Assembly: GCA_002238445.1 (NCBI GenBank)
Contig: MPML01000005.1
Coordinates: forward strand, 62,001-126,000
Length of the DNA: 64,000 bases
Origin: Caldilineaceae bacterium bin5
GTDB taxonomy: Bacteria; Chloroflexota; Anaerolineae; Caldilineales; Caldilineaceae
Direction: 5' to 3'
The notes under the pieces are model-generated. The model was not told the DNA's origin, did not search any database, and saw only the letters and a list, made by a program, of their open reading frames with translations. The position numbers were made by a program, and so were the translations under genes. The number at the start of each line of letters is the position of its first letter. The stretch's first letter is position 1. Positions 37,601-46,132 of this stretch are shown in pieces.

Positions 37601-38500
37601 ATGACCAGCGCCCCCATGCCAGAAAAAAGTTCAGAGCAGGTGGATTTGACGGCGAGGAAGAGCCCCAATACGGTGGCGGCTCGCTTTCGCCGCCACAAGG
37701 TGGCAGTTGCCAGCTTGGTGATCATTGCTGTGCTGGGATTTGTGGCGGTTTTCGCGCCACTTGTGGCGCTGAAAGATCCTTACACTGTTGACCTGGACAA
37801 GATCCGGCAGCCTCCCAGCGCAGACCACATTCTTGGCACCGACTCGGCAGGCCGGGATATGTGGGCGCGCATGGTTTACGGTGCGCGCATCTCGATGTCG
37901 GTTGGATTTGTCGCCAACGTGATTTCGATTACAATCGGCGTCTTGATCGGTACGGTCTCGGGTTACATGGGCGGGCGGATCGACAATATTCTGATGCGCT
38001 TCACCGAGTTGGTGATGAACTTCCCCACCTTTTTTGCAATTCTTATGTTGGTGGCCTTGCTGGGGCCAAATATCATCAATGTGATGGTGGTCATTGGGGT
38101 GTTAGGTTGGGAGGGGTTGGCGCGGTTGCTGCGGGCGCAGGTACTTTCGTTGCGTGAACAGGCATTTGTAGAGGCGGCCCGTTGCATTGGCACGCCACAT
38201 TCCCGGATCGTTTTCCGCCATATTCTGCCTAATCTGCAGCCGTATATTCTGGTGGCGGCGACTTTGGGCGTTGCCGGTACGATTCTGACTGAGTCGGCGC
38301 TGTCGTTTCTGGGTTTGGGCGTGCAGATTCCCCAGGCCAGCTGGGGCAGTATGCTCAATTCGGCCCAGTCTCTTACGGTACTTACAAATTCTCCCTGGCT
38401 GTGGTTGCCACCGGGCATCGCCATATCGGTAGCGGTTCTGGCGATGAACTTTGTCGGCGATGGACTGAGGGACGCTTTTGATCCTCGCATGGAGGTGTAA
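37601..38500 (+). CDS. Peptide-type ABC transporter permease, DppC/OppC family
   Basis: The 299-aa protein has the DppC layout: a cytoplasmic N-terminus (FRRHKVAVASLVIIAVLGFV), the conserved HILGTDSAGRDMWARMVYGAR, an EAA loop EQAFVEAARCIGTPHSRIVF followed by RHILPNLQPYI, and the C-terminal LSFLGLGVQIPQASWGSML. It forms the channel with the DppB-type subunit at 33771. The start could also be the Met seven codons on (37619). No DppD or DppF ATPase gene follows; the next gene is a glycosidase-like protein 3 bp later. Confidence 0.93.
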   Translation: MTSAPMPEKSSEQVDLTARKSPNTVAARFRRHKVAVASLVIIAVLGFVAVFAPLVALKDPYTVDLDKIRQPPSADHILGTDSAGRDMWARMVYGARISMSVGFVANVISITIGVLIGTVSGYMGGRIDNILMRFTELVMNFPTFFAILMLVALLGPNIINVMVVIGVLGWEGLARLLRAQVLSLREQAFVEAARCIGTPHSRIVFRHILPNLQPYILVAATLGVAGTILTESALSFLGLGVQIPQASWGSMLNSAQSLTVLTNSPWLWLPPGIAISVAVLAMNFVGDGLRDAFDPRMEV

Positions 38501-38503
38501 GTT

Positions 38504-40240
38504 ATGCCTGCGCACGATGATGCTATCTACATTACCGACCTTGAACGCTGTCAGCCACAGACCGCCATTTCTGCCAGCCCCAAACGACACGCCTGGCATG
38601 CACAGCCATATGAGACTGCGGAATTGAGCGGTTATCTGCTCTGCGCTGGGGAAGAGACGGCGGCACCGGAAGTGGCTGTCGGCCTTGAATTGAGCGGATG
38701 GCATCGCATCTACATTGGTGTCTATCCAGAACACAGGGGAATCGCGGCGGTGGAGGCGAGATTGAGCGACGACCCGTGTTTTTCGCGTTTGAATATGGGC
38801 GCGGAGTGGGCGCCTTTGAGTCCGCACGGGCACAGTGTCTACGAGTTGTGGTGGAAGGAGGCGGATCTGACGGGGCAGGAGCTTTTCCTTCGACAGGTCT
38901 GCACGCCAACGGGCACCAGTGATGAGGCGGCGGCAGTGTCTTGCCAGCGCACAAAGGTTGCTTACGTCAAGCTTGTCCCGCTTTCTGAAGAGGAGGTGGC
39001 TGGCCTGGAGGCAGAACGAAGGCGTTCGGACACGCGCACGCTTTTTGCGCACAACGACGCGCACGGTTATCTCTTCCTGTATGGGACGGCGACCGAGGAG
39101 GCGGTGAGAAACGAGATCGAACCATATCGACACACTGATTTTTCGCGACTCTACTGGGAGTGCGGCGCGGGCGACCTGATGTTTTACCTGGGGCAGGCCG
39201 GGCGGCTTCCGGCGGCCGACGGCATCGAAGACTTTGACAGGCAGGGGGACCGGCTACACGCAGAGACATGGCGTTCCTTCCGCGAGAGTCAATTGGACCC
39301 ATTAGTGGTTGCGTTGAATGCCGCTCACGAGATTGGCCTTAGTTTTCATGCGAGCTACCGCCCGGCGGGGTTCTTTTATCCGGCACCGCTGGAACAGTGG
39401 AACGCGGGCAGCCTTTACTTTACGCGACCGGACTTGCGCATGGTGGGTAAGGACGGAAGAATCGCGCCGCGTGTTTCGTATGCGTTTGCCGACACGCGCC
39501 GTTTCGTAATCGACATGATGCTGGAGGTTGCGCAACATCCTATTGACGGCGTTTGCATTCTCTACAACAGGCGCCCGCCATTGGTGGACTACGAGCCGCC
39601 GCTGGTGGAGGGGTTCAAGGCTGCGTACGGAGAGGACCCACGGCAGCTGGCGGACGATGACCCGCGCTGGCTGGCCCACCGGGGCACGGCTCTGACGGCG
39701 TTTCACCGGGAACTGCGGGAGGCTCTTGACGAACTGGCGCGCGAGCAGGGGCGAGAGCGGATCAAGGTGTCGGCGTGTGTGTTGAACAGGGATGAGAACC
39801 TGCAGAACGGGCTCGACCTGAAGAGCTGGGTCGCCGAGGCGCTGGTGGATACGTTGATTCCGTACACGGACTTACCTGGACTGGACAGTACGGGGATGGC
39901 CTGGGAGGACGGGCCGGAGGTTCGATATTTTGTCGAGTTGGTCGAGGGCACAGAGTGCCAACTTGCGCTAAATGTGATGCCGAGGCACATGTCTGCGGAG
40001 GCGTTTCGGCGTAAGGCTGCTGCTCTTTACGGGCAGGGTGTTGAGAACCTGTTCTTCTGGGATTCGGCGGGGCCGAGCGGGCGCGCAAACTACAGCGCAA
40101 GTTGGAATGCGCTGCGAAGGCTGGGACACCGCGAAGAGATCGAGCGGTGGCTGCGGCAGGGGCAACCGAGTCTGGCGCCGGTATCAGTTGCGCTGCGTCG
40201 TGTAGGAGACTATGACCTGACCTATCAAACGCCCGGTTGA
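38504..40240 (+). CDS. TIM-barrel glycosidase-like protein (GHL10-like), paralogue of 32107-33771
   Basis: ATG 38504 follows GGAGGTGTAAGTT. The 578-aa protein has the same two-part build as 32107-33771: an N-terminal sandwich (YITDLERCQPQTAISAS, LELSGWHRIYIGVY, WKEADLTGQELFLRQ, VAYVKLVPLSEEEV) and a TIM barrel (IGLSFHASYRPAGFFYPAP, VSYAFADTRRFVIDMML, IDGVCILYNRRPPLVDYEPP, VSACVLNRDEN, ENLFFWDSAG). It ends in VGDYDLTYQTPG. No signal peptide is seen. A duplicated, decayed copy of its last part lies at 41925-42414. Function is inferred only from the barrel-like motifs and the company of sulfatases and an importer. Confidence 0.65.
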   Translation: MPAHDDAIYITDLERCQPQTAISASPKRHAWHAQPYETAELSGYLLCAGEETAAPEVAVGLELSGWHRIYIGVYPEHRGIAAVEARLSDDPCFSRLNMGAEWAPLSPHGHSVYELWWKEADLTGQELFLRQVCTPTGTSDEAAAVSCQRTKVAYVKLVPLSEEEVAGLEAERRRSDTRTLFAHNDAHGYLFLYGTATEEAVRNEIEPYRHTDFSRLYWECGAGDLMFYLGQAGRLPAADGIEDFDRQGDRLHAETWRSFRESQLDPLVVALNAAHEIGLSFHASYRPAGFFYPAPLEQWNAGSLYFTRPDLRMVGKDGRIAPRVSYAFADTRRFVIDMMLEVAQHPIDGVCILYNRRPPLVDYEPPLVEGFKAAYGEDPRQLADDDPRWLAHRGTALTAFHRELREALDELAREQGRERIKVSACVLNRDENLQNGLDLKSWVAEALVDTLIPYTDLPGLDSTGMAWEDGPEVRYFVELVEGTECQLALNVMPRHMSAEAFRRKAAALYGQGVENLFFWDSAGPSGRANYSASWNALRRLGHREEIERWLRQGQPSLAPVSVALRRVGDYDLTYQTPG

Positions 40241-40306
40241 TGGGAAGGGGCTAAGCTTCTCTTCACAGTGGACGCTGAATAATGGTTCCGGGCGTTTGGC
40301 CTGTAT

Positions 40307-41836
40307 TCAGTGAGGCCTAGTTTGCTTCGGTCCGGGATCGATGGAGAAGGCAAGGGCATCAAAGTTGCGGCGCATCAGTTCGAAACGCAGGGATTCACTC
40401 TCGGGGTCATCCCACAGGTTTTCAAATTCACCGGGGTCTTTTTCCAGGTCGTAGAGTTCTCCATGCTCGTGACCGTGATAGACGACGACTTTGCTGCGCC
40501 GGTCCCGGTACATGGTGGCATAGCTGCCTTCGTACTGGGCGCGACCGGGGATGTCGGGATTGAGGGCGCGATAGTATTCGCAGCGGACGAAGTCGCGATG
40601 CTGATGGGGCGGGGCCTCGCCGGTGAGAATGGGAAGCAGCGACCTACCCTGCATACCATGCGGCAAGGACAGACCGGCTAACTCCAGAAGCGTGGGCGCG
40701 ATGTCGAGAAGCTCGACCAGGGCATCGCTGACGAAGCCGGCAGGCGCCGCGGGTGCGTCTTCTTCAGGCGCGTCTGCCGCCGAATCCTCCACTCCATTTT
40801 CTTCCTCGTCGTTGGAATCTTCGACTGCAGAGCTAACATCAGGAACCGGCTCTTCTTGTGCGGGGAAGTGGCCTGGCCAGCTGATGATTAGCGGAACTCG
40901 CACCAACCCCTCGTTGAATCGGCAACCTTTGAGGAGGAGACCGTGGTCTCCCAGCATTTCGCCGTGATCGCTTGTAAAGATGATGACGGTGTTTTCGCGT
41001 TGCTCTGTCTCTTCAAGGGCGGCAACCAGCCGACCGATGTTTTCGTCTATCAGCTCGATCATGGCGTAGTAGGAGGCGATGATGTCCTGGGCATCAAACT
41101 CTTGCGGCACCCTGGCAGGGTTCTGAAAGTCTCCAGGAATCTTTGCCTGTGCGGCCAAGTCGCTCTGGCGGAACAGGGGCGAGGGCATTTTGGCGGCGTC
41201 ATATCGATCGCGATACTCCTGGGGCGGGTCGAAGGGGGAGTGGGGATCGAAGACGTTTACGCTCATCAGCCAGGGTCCCTTGCGCCTTTTCTCTGATAAA
41301 AAGTCGATGGCCCGGTCGGTACACCAGGTCGTTTGGTGCAGCTCCGGCGGGATCGAAGCCGGGTCTTCTCTGAGATCGCGGAGGGAATAGCCTTGTGCTG
41401 CCAGCCAGTCGGCGTAGGCGTGGCCGGACGGGTAGCGGTCTTGTGGGTCGTGGCTCCAGTGGAATACTCGGTAGCCGTCTTCTTCAGGGCGAGGCTCTTC
41501 GCGACCGTGTGCGCCGGCCAGGTGAAACTTGCCGCTGAGGCCGCAGTCGTAGCCGCTATCGGCAAGCAGTGCAGTAACGAGCGGAGCGCCCTCGCCCCAT
41601 TCTTCGTTGCCATTCATGCAACCGCGCACGTTGGCGGGATAGCGCCCGGTGAGGAAGCTGGCCCTGCTTGGCGTGCAGATGGGGCTCTGGCAGAAGGCGT
41701 GGGTAAAGGCTACGCCTTCCTCGACGAGACGATCCAGGTTGGGCGTGTTGATGTGGGGATTGTTGAGGGCGTGAATTGTGTCGAATCTCTGCTGGTCGGT
41801 GCAGAACCAGAGAATGTTGGGGCGATCGTGTTTCAT
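40307..41836 (-). CDS. Sulfatase (type I, formylglycine-dependent), copy 1 of tandem duplication
   Basis: A 509-aa arylsulfatase-family enzyme. The N-terminal metal site is NILWFCTDQQRFDT. The nucleophile Cys54 lies in CTPSRASFLTGRYP, the CxPSR signature converted to formylglycine. Later come IFTSDHGEMLGDHGLL and VRVPLIISWPG. A very acidic insertion (about residues 335-375, SNDEEENGVEDSAADAPEED) precedes ALVELLDIAPTLLELAGL, which is unusual. No signal peptide is seen, so it may act in the cytoplasm. ATG 41834-41836 follows GAGGAGG. It is very similar along its length to 42481-44007, and convergent with the glycosidase-like gene at 38504. Confidence 0.92.
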   Translation of the reverse strand: MKHDRPNILWFCTDQQRFDTIHALNNPHINTPNLDRLVEEGVAFTHAFCQSPICTPSRASFLTGRYPANVRGCMNGNEEWGEGAPLVTALLADSGYDCGLSGKFHLAGAHGREEPRPEEDGYRVFHWSHDPQDRYPSGHAYADWLAAQGYSLRDLREDPASIPPELHQTTWCTDRAIDFLSEKRRKGPWLMSVNVFDPHSPFDPPQEYRDRYDAAKMPSPLFRQSDLAAQAKIPGDFQNPARVPQEFDAQDIIASYYAMIELIDENIGRLVAALEETEQRENTVIIFTSDHGEMLGDHGLLLKGCRFNEGLVRVPLIISWPGHFPAQEEPVPDVSSAVEDSNDEEENGVEDSAADAPEEDAPAAPAGFVSDALVELLDIAPTLLELAGLSLPHGMQGRSLLPILTGEAPPHQHRDFVRCEYYRALNPDIPGRAQYEGSYATMYRDRRSKVVVYHGHEHGELYDLEKDPGEFENLWDDPESESLRFELMRRNFDALAFSIDPGPKQTRPH

Positions 41837-41924
41837 CGTTGGGCCTCCTCTGTTCGTAGTTACTCTTTTGTGATAATTCCTTTTTCTGTGAATTCAGAGT
41901 TTGAATGCGTCACCCGAATGGAAG

Positions 41925-42414
41925 GGGCGTGATCGGGTTGGGTTTGCGCCTGTGTGTTGCAACGAAATGAGAATCAGGGCAACGGGCTCGACTCAGAGAG
42001 CTGAATCGCGGAAGCGTTGCTCGATACGCTGATCTCTTACACTGTATTGCCGGAACCGGATTGTAAGGGTTCGGTCAGGGCGGATGAGGAGGCGTTGGCC
42101 ACTTTGTCGAACCGGTGGAAGGCACAGAATGCCAACTCGCTCATAGTGTAATGCCGGTCCATATGTCTCCGGAAGCGTTTCGCGGCAAGGCCGGTTCCCT
42201 TTTTGAGCAAGGCGTTGAGAAGCAATACTTTTGGGAGTCAGCGGGCCCACGCGGGCGCGCCAACTTCAGGTCAGGCTGGAACGCGTTGCGACGTGTCGGA
42301 CACGGGAAAGAGATTGAGCAGTGACGTCAGTTGGGGGAGCGAACCTTGCCTCCGCGTCGGTTCCGTTTCAAAGGGTTGGTGACTTCGGCCTGACTTACCA
42401 GGCTCCCAGTTGGA
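41925..42414 (+). pseudogene. Decayed duplicate of the C-terminal part of the 38504-40240 gene
   Basis: Translated segments match the last roughly 155 codons of the glycosidase-like gene, but in changing frames. IAEALLDTLISYTVLPEPD matches VAEALVDTLIPYTDLPGLD, MSPEAFRGKAGSLFEQGVEK matches MSAEAFRRKAAALYGQGVEN, and VGDFGLTYQAPS matches VGDYDLTYQTPG. The Trp codon of SWVAEAL is now TGA, the frame shifts near 42110, and another TGA stands at 42322. The offset to the parent gene (about 2174 bp) equals the offset between the two sulfatase genes, so both came from one tandem duplication. Confidence 0.85.
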
Positions 42415-42480
42415 GAGAGGAGGTCAGGTCTTCACTCTGTATGGCTGCGTTGTCATGGCCTGCCGTACTTGATCTCCTGT

Positions 42481-44007
42481 TCAAAAAGGTGTCTTTTGCG
42501 GCGGACCCGGGTCGACAGAGAAGGCCAGGGCGTCAAAGTTTCGTCGCACCATTTCGAAGCGGAGATCGGCAAAGTCGGGGTCACTCCACAGGTTATTGAA
42601 TTCGCCGGGATCTTCCTCCAGGTCGTACAGTTCTCCATGCGAATGGCCGTGGTAGACGACGACTTTGTGGCGTTTGTCCCTGTACATTGTGGCATAGCTG
42701 CCTTCGTATTTGACGCGGCTGACAACTTCGGGATTCTGAGCCCGGTAGAACTCACAACGGACAAAGTCGCGGTGTTGATCGGGCGGCAGTTCGCCGCGCA
42801 GGATCGGCAGGAGAGAGCGGCCCTGCATTCGGAGAGGGATGGGCAGGCCGGCCAGTTCGAGCAGTGTGGGCGCGATGTCGATTAACTCCACCAGGGCGTT
42901 ACTGACTAATCCGGCAGTGGAGGGTGCGTCGTCTTCGGGGGGGCTGTCATTGGACACCTCCGCGGTCGTTTCATTCTCTTCGCCGGATCCGTCATCATCA
43001 GGACTATTTTCGGAACGAGGCTCTTGCTGCAAGGGGAAGTGACGCGGCCAACTGATTATCAGCGGTACCCGTACAGCCCCTTCGTAGAATCGACAGCCCT
43101 TCGTTATCAGGCCGTGATCTCCGAGCATCTCGCCGTGATCGCTGGTGAAGATGATGACGGTGTTTTGGCGTTGCCCGGTTTCTTCGAGCGCTGCCAGCAG
43201 TCGCCCCACATTGTCGTCGATCAGCTCGATCATGGCGTAGTAGGCTGCGATCACGTCCTGGGCTTTGAAATCCTGAGGGGGACGGGATGGGTTCGGGAAG
43301 TCGCCGGGAATTGCCGATTGTGTAGTGATGTCGGTCTGGCGAAAGAGTGGGGCGGGCATTTTGGACGCATCGTAGCGATCGCGGTATTCCTGTGGCGGAT
43401 CGAAAGGCGCATGGGGGTCGAATACGTTTACGCTCATCAGCCAAGGGCCTTTGCGGCGATTCTCGGACATGAACTCGATGGCGCGGTCGGTACACCAGGT
43501 GGTCTGGTGCAGTTCCGGGGGGATCGAGGCTGGATCCTCCCTCAAGTCTCGAAGGGAAAACCCTTGCGCGGCCAGCCAGTCGGCGTAGGCGTGGCCGGAT
43601 GGGTAGCGATCTTCGGGATCGTGACTCCAGTGGAAGACTCTATAGCCGTCTTCTTTGGGGCGAGGTTCTTCGCGGCCGTGCGCGCCGGCAAGGTGGAATT
43701 TACCGCTGAGTCCGCAGTCGTACCCGCTTTCTGCCAGCATAGCTGTCACGAGCGGGGCGCCTTCACCCCATTCTTCGTTGCCGTTCATGCAACCGCGCAC
43801 GTTGGCGGGATAGCGGCCGGTAAGGAAGCTGGCTCTGCTAGGCGTGCAGATGGGGCTTTGGCAGAAGGCATGGGTAAAGGCGACGCCCTCTGCGACGAGG
43901 CGGTCCAGATTGGGCGTGTTGATGTGGGGATTGTTGAGGGCGTGAATAGTGTCAAATCTCTGCTGATCAGTGCAGAACCAGAGGATGTTGGGGCGCTCTT
44001 TTTCCAT
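42481..44007 (-). CDS. Sulfatase (type I, formylglycine-dependent), copy 2 of tandem duplication
   Basis: A 508-aa paralogue of 40307-41836 with the same active-site blocks: ILWFCTDQQRFDTIHALNN, nucleophile Cys54 in CTPSRASFLTGRYP, and IFTSDHGEMLGDHGLI. Most differences lie in the acidic insertion (about 335-375, here DDDGSGEENETTAEVS) and in the C-terminal half. ATG 44005-44007 has AAAGAGGTC upstream. The intact frame and retained catalytic residues suggest that both copies are functional, perhaps with different substrate preference. Confidence 0.92.
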   Translation of the reverse strand: MEKERPNILWFCTDQQRFDTIHALNNPHINTPNLDRLVAEGVAFTHAFCQSPICTPSRASFLTGRYPANVRGCMNGNEEWGEGAPLVTAMLAESGYDCGLSGKFHLAGAHGREEPRPKEDGYRVFHWSHDPEDRYPSGHAYADWLAAQGFSLRDLREDPASIPPELHQTTWCTDRAIEFMSENRRKGPWLMSVNVFDPHAPFDPPQEYRDRYDASKMPAPLFRQTDITTQSAIPGDFPNPSRPPQDFKAQDVIAAYYAMIELIDDNVGRLLAALEETGQRQNTVIIFTSDHGEMLGDHGLITKGCRFYEGAVRVPLIISWPRHFPLQQEPRSENSPDDDGSGEENETTAEVSNDSPPEDDAPSTAGLVSNALVELIDIAPTLLELAGLPIPLRMQGRSLLPILRGELPPDQHRDFVRCEFYRAQNPEVVSRVKYEGSYATMYRDKRHKVVVYHGHSHGELYDLEEDPGEFNNLWSDPDFADLRFEMVRRNFDALAFSVDPGPPQKTPF

Positions 44008-44184
44008 GACTGGACCTCTTTGGTTGGTTAATCCGAGACAAAGTGACTGTTGACGATGGTAGTCTTGACAAGCCGCTTCACCAAGTCGAGTTCAAGAAAT
44101 CCAATTGCGAATATGGCTGGGCATCCGCCACCTTGCTTGAACCGCATCGCAGGCATGAAGACGAACGATGGGAAAGGCGGACTT

Positions 44185-44255
44185 TTTGGGACGGGGTCGT
44201 TGCGGGGAGCGTCCCGCGGCACCAGGAGGGCCGAATGCTCGTCCGCCTCTAAAGC
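44185..44255 (+). repeat. Degenerate copy of repeat family A
   Basis: GGGACGGGGTCGTTGCGGGG, AGCGTCCCGCGGCACCAGGA and GGGCCGAATG follow the order of the family-A core (GGGGCGTTGCGGGG, palindrome, CACAAGGGAGGGCCGAAGG) but with many changes. It lies in the gap 44008-44287, where I see no gene. Confidence 0.45.
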
Positions 44256-44287
44256 AAGGACATGATTGAGAAGGTCCACTTGGAAAT

Positions 44288-46015
44288 CTATTCCTGTGTG
44301 ATCAGGTAGACTGTGCCGTCGGCGTAGCCAGTAACATAGAGATTTCCGTCTTCATCTGTTCCGATGCTGCTCACCGGCAAGGAGGCGTTCAAGACGAGCT
44401 CGCTGTGCCAAGCTCCATGGCTCTTCTGAGATGACCCGGTTGCAACCAGTGAATCCTGTTTTTGCAGGCTCCATATGTCGCCGAGGCAGAAATCGGCGAA
44501 GAGGAACCGGTCTCTCAGTTGAGGAAATTCGCTGCCGCGATAAAACACGCCTCCCACAATAGCGCAACCGCGGGTGTGATCGAACTCGGCTACAGGAGGA
44601 TCGAAGATTCCAGCCTGGCTACAGGGGTAGGGCAGGCCTTCAATCTTGGGACATCGAGTCCCTTCAATCGTAGGCCATCCGTAGTTCTCCCCCCCAACAC
44701 TGGTAGCCGGCTGGACGTTCAGCTCTTCTCTGTCGTTGTGTCCGGCATCCGGGGTGTAAAAGTCACCTGTATGGCTATCGAACGCGAATCCCCATGGGTT
44801 TCTCAGCCCAAGTGCCCAGATTTCGTCACTGAATTTGTCGTCCTCAATATAGGGATTGGTGGCAGGGACGCCATTTGGACCGGCTCCTGACTCCACATCA
44901 AGCCGCAGAGTCTTTCCCAGGAGCAGTTGCGGGTCCTGCGGGAAATCGACTGGACGGCCTTCGCTACCGCCGTCGCCAATAGCAACGTACAGGTAGCCGT
45001 CATTTGGACCAAATGCGAGACTGCCTCCGTTGTGTGCGCGATGGGGTTGACTCACGGCGAGGAGGATTTCTTCGCTGTCCTGGTCGGCTGTGGCGCCATC
45101 GTCTGAGGTGGAAATGCGACTGAGGACAAGGTCACCGCCAAGATTGGTAAAGCTCACGTAGAATTGCTGGCTAGTCGTAAAGTTGGGGGGACATGCGATA
45201 TTCATGAGCCCGCGCTCCCCGAAGTAGGTTAGCTGATCTGATATATCGAGAAAGGGGGTACTGTTGACGACTCCATTTTGGACGATGCTGATACGGCCTC
45301 TCTGCTCCACGATGAAGAAATGATCGCTGCCGTTTCCGGCATGGGTAACCTGAACCGGCAGATCCATGCCTTCCAGGAATTTTTCGAGTCTAATCGAGGA
45401 GGGCTTCGCGTTCTCTTCTAGAGGAGAGAGAGGCGAACCATGTATTCTCACTTCCCGCCAAGCGACCCAATTGGGACTTTCGAGTGTTTGAACGAGGATT
45501 TTCTTAACAGATTGGGGAGGATCGAATTCGATTTTCAGCGTTTGCCCATCTTCTGTATGGAGGTCGGCGAATCGCCTAAAAAATGTTCTCACGCCTGTCC
45601 CATTGTCTGTCCACATGACATGTGTGGTTGGACCAGCAGTAGCCTGAGCAACGACCACCTCAACCCTTTCGACAAGAGGTAGTTCGTCGAGAGCGATAGC
45701 AATCCATTGGGCAGGAAAATTCAGGGAATTCCAGGTCGTTTCAAGGTCGCCATCGATGGCATTTTGGGCCGTCTCTTCACCCAGGTGGGCGCGTACTGTT
45801 CCCAGCAGCGCGCCATTTTGGCTATTGGGCGCTGGTGTTGCGGTAGGCGGTTGGTTCTGTGCGGTACTAGTGGAAACTGCAGGTGTTTCAGGCGGAGAGA
45901 ACTGCCGAGTGGGCTTGGCCGTTGCAAGGGGTAGTTCAGGCACCGGTTGTAGGTCGCAAGAGGTCAAGGCATTTGGAGTAAGCAGCAGGCTTGTCAACGT
46001 GACGGCGGTTCTCAT
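44288..46015 (-). CDS. Lipoprotein: discoidin-like domain plus PQQ sugar dehydrogenase propeller (array member 1)
   Basis: A 575-aa secreted lipoprotein with lipobox ALTSC (Cys20), then a Thr/Pro-rich linker and an F5/8-type (discoidin-like) domain at about 65-185 (AQNAIDGDLETTWNSLNFPA, then GPTTHVMWTDNGTGVRTFFR and VAWREVRIHG). From about residue 205 it has a glucose/sorbosone dehydrogenase (GSDH) beta-propeller: FFIVEQRGRISIVQNGV, HRAHNGGSLAFGPNDGYLYV with the family's catalytic-type His, LGLRNPWGFAFDSHTGDFY, GGENYGWPTIEGTRCP. Family members oxidise sugars with PQQ, but several lack that activity. It is last of four tandem paralogues. Confidence 0.85.
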   Translation of the reverse strand: MRTAVTLTSLLLTPNALTSCDLQPVPELPLATAKPTRQFSPPETPAVSTSTAQNQPPTATPAPNSQNGALLGTVRAHLGEETAQNAIDGDLETTWNSLNFPAQWIAIALDELPLVERVEVVVAQATAGPTTHVMWTDNGTGVRTFFRRFADLHTEDGQTLKIEFDPPQSVKKILVQTLESPNWVAWREVRIHGSPLSPLEENAKPSSIRLEKFLEGMDLPVQVTHAGNGSDHFFIVEQRGRISIVQNGVVNSTPFLDISDQLTYFGERGLMNIACPPNFTTSQQFYVSFTNLGGDLVLSRISTSDDGATADQDSEEILLAVSQPHRAHNGGSLAFGPNDGYLYVAIGDGGSEGRPVDFPQDPQLLLGKTLRLDVESGAGPNGVPATNPYIEDDKFSDEIWALGLRNPWGFAFDSHTGDFYTPDAGHNDREELNVQPATSVGGENYGWPTIEGTRCPKIEGLPYPCSQAGIFDPPVAEFDHTRGCAIVGGVFYRGSEFPQLRDRFLFADFCLGDIWSLQKQDSLVATGSSQKSHGAWHSELVLNASLPVSSIGTDEDGNLYVTGYADGTVYLITQE

Positions 46016-46132
46016 GTATGGCTTATCCTGTTGGACCGGGTATTGTTTTCACTGAATGGACGGCTAGAATGAACGCTGTTTCAAGAACTGGGAACGGATT
46101 GTGCGAGCGGGGCGTGTGGGCAAGTCTCCTGT

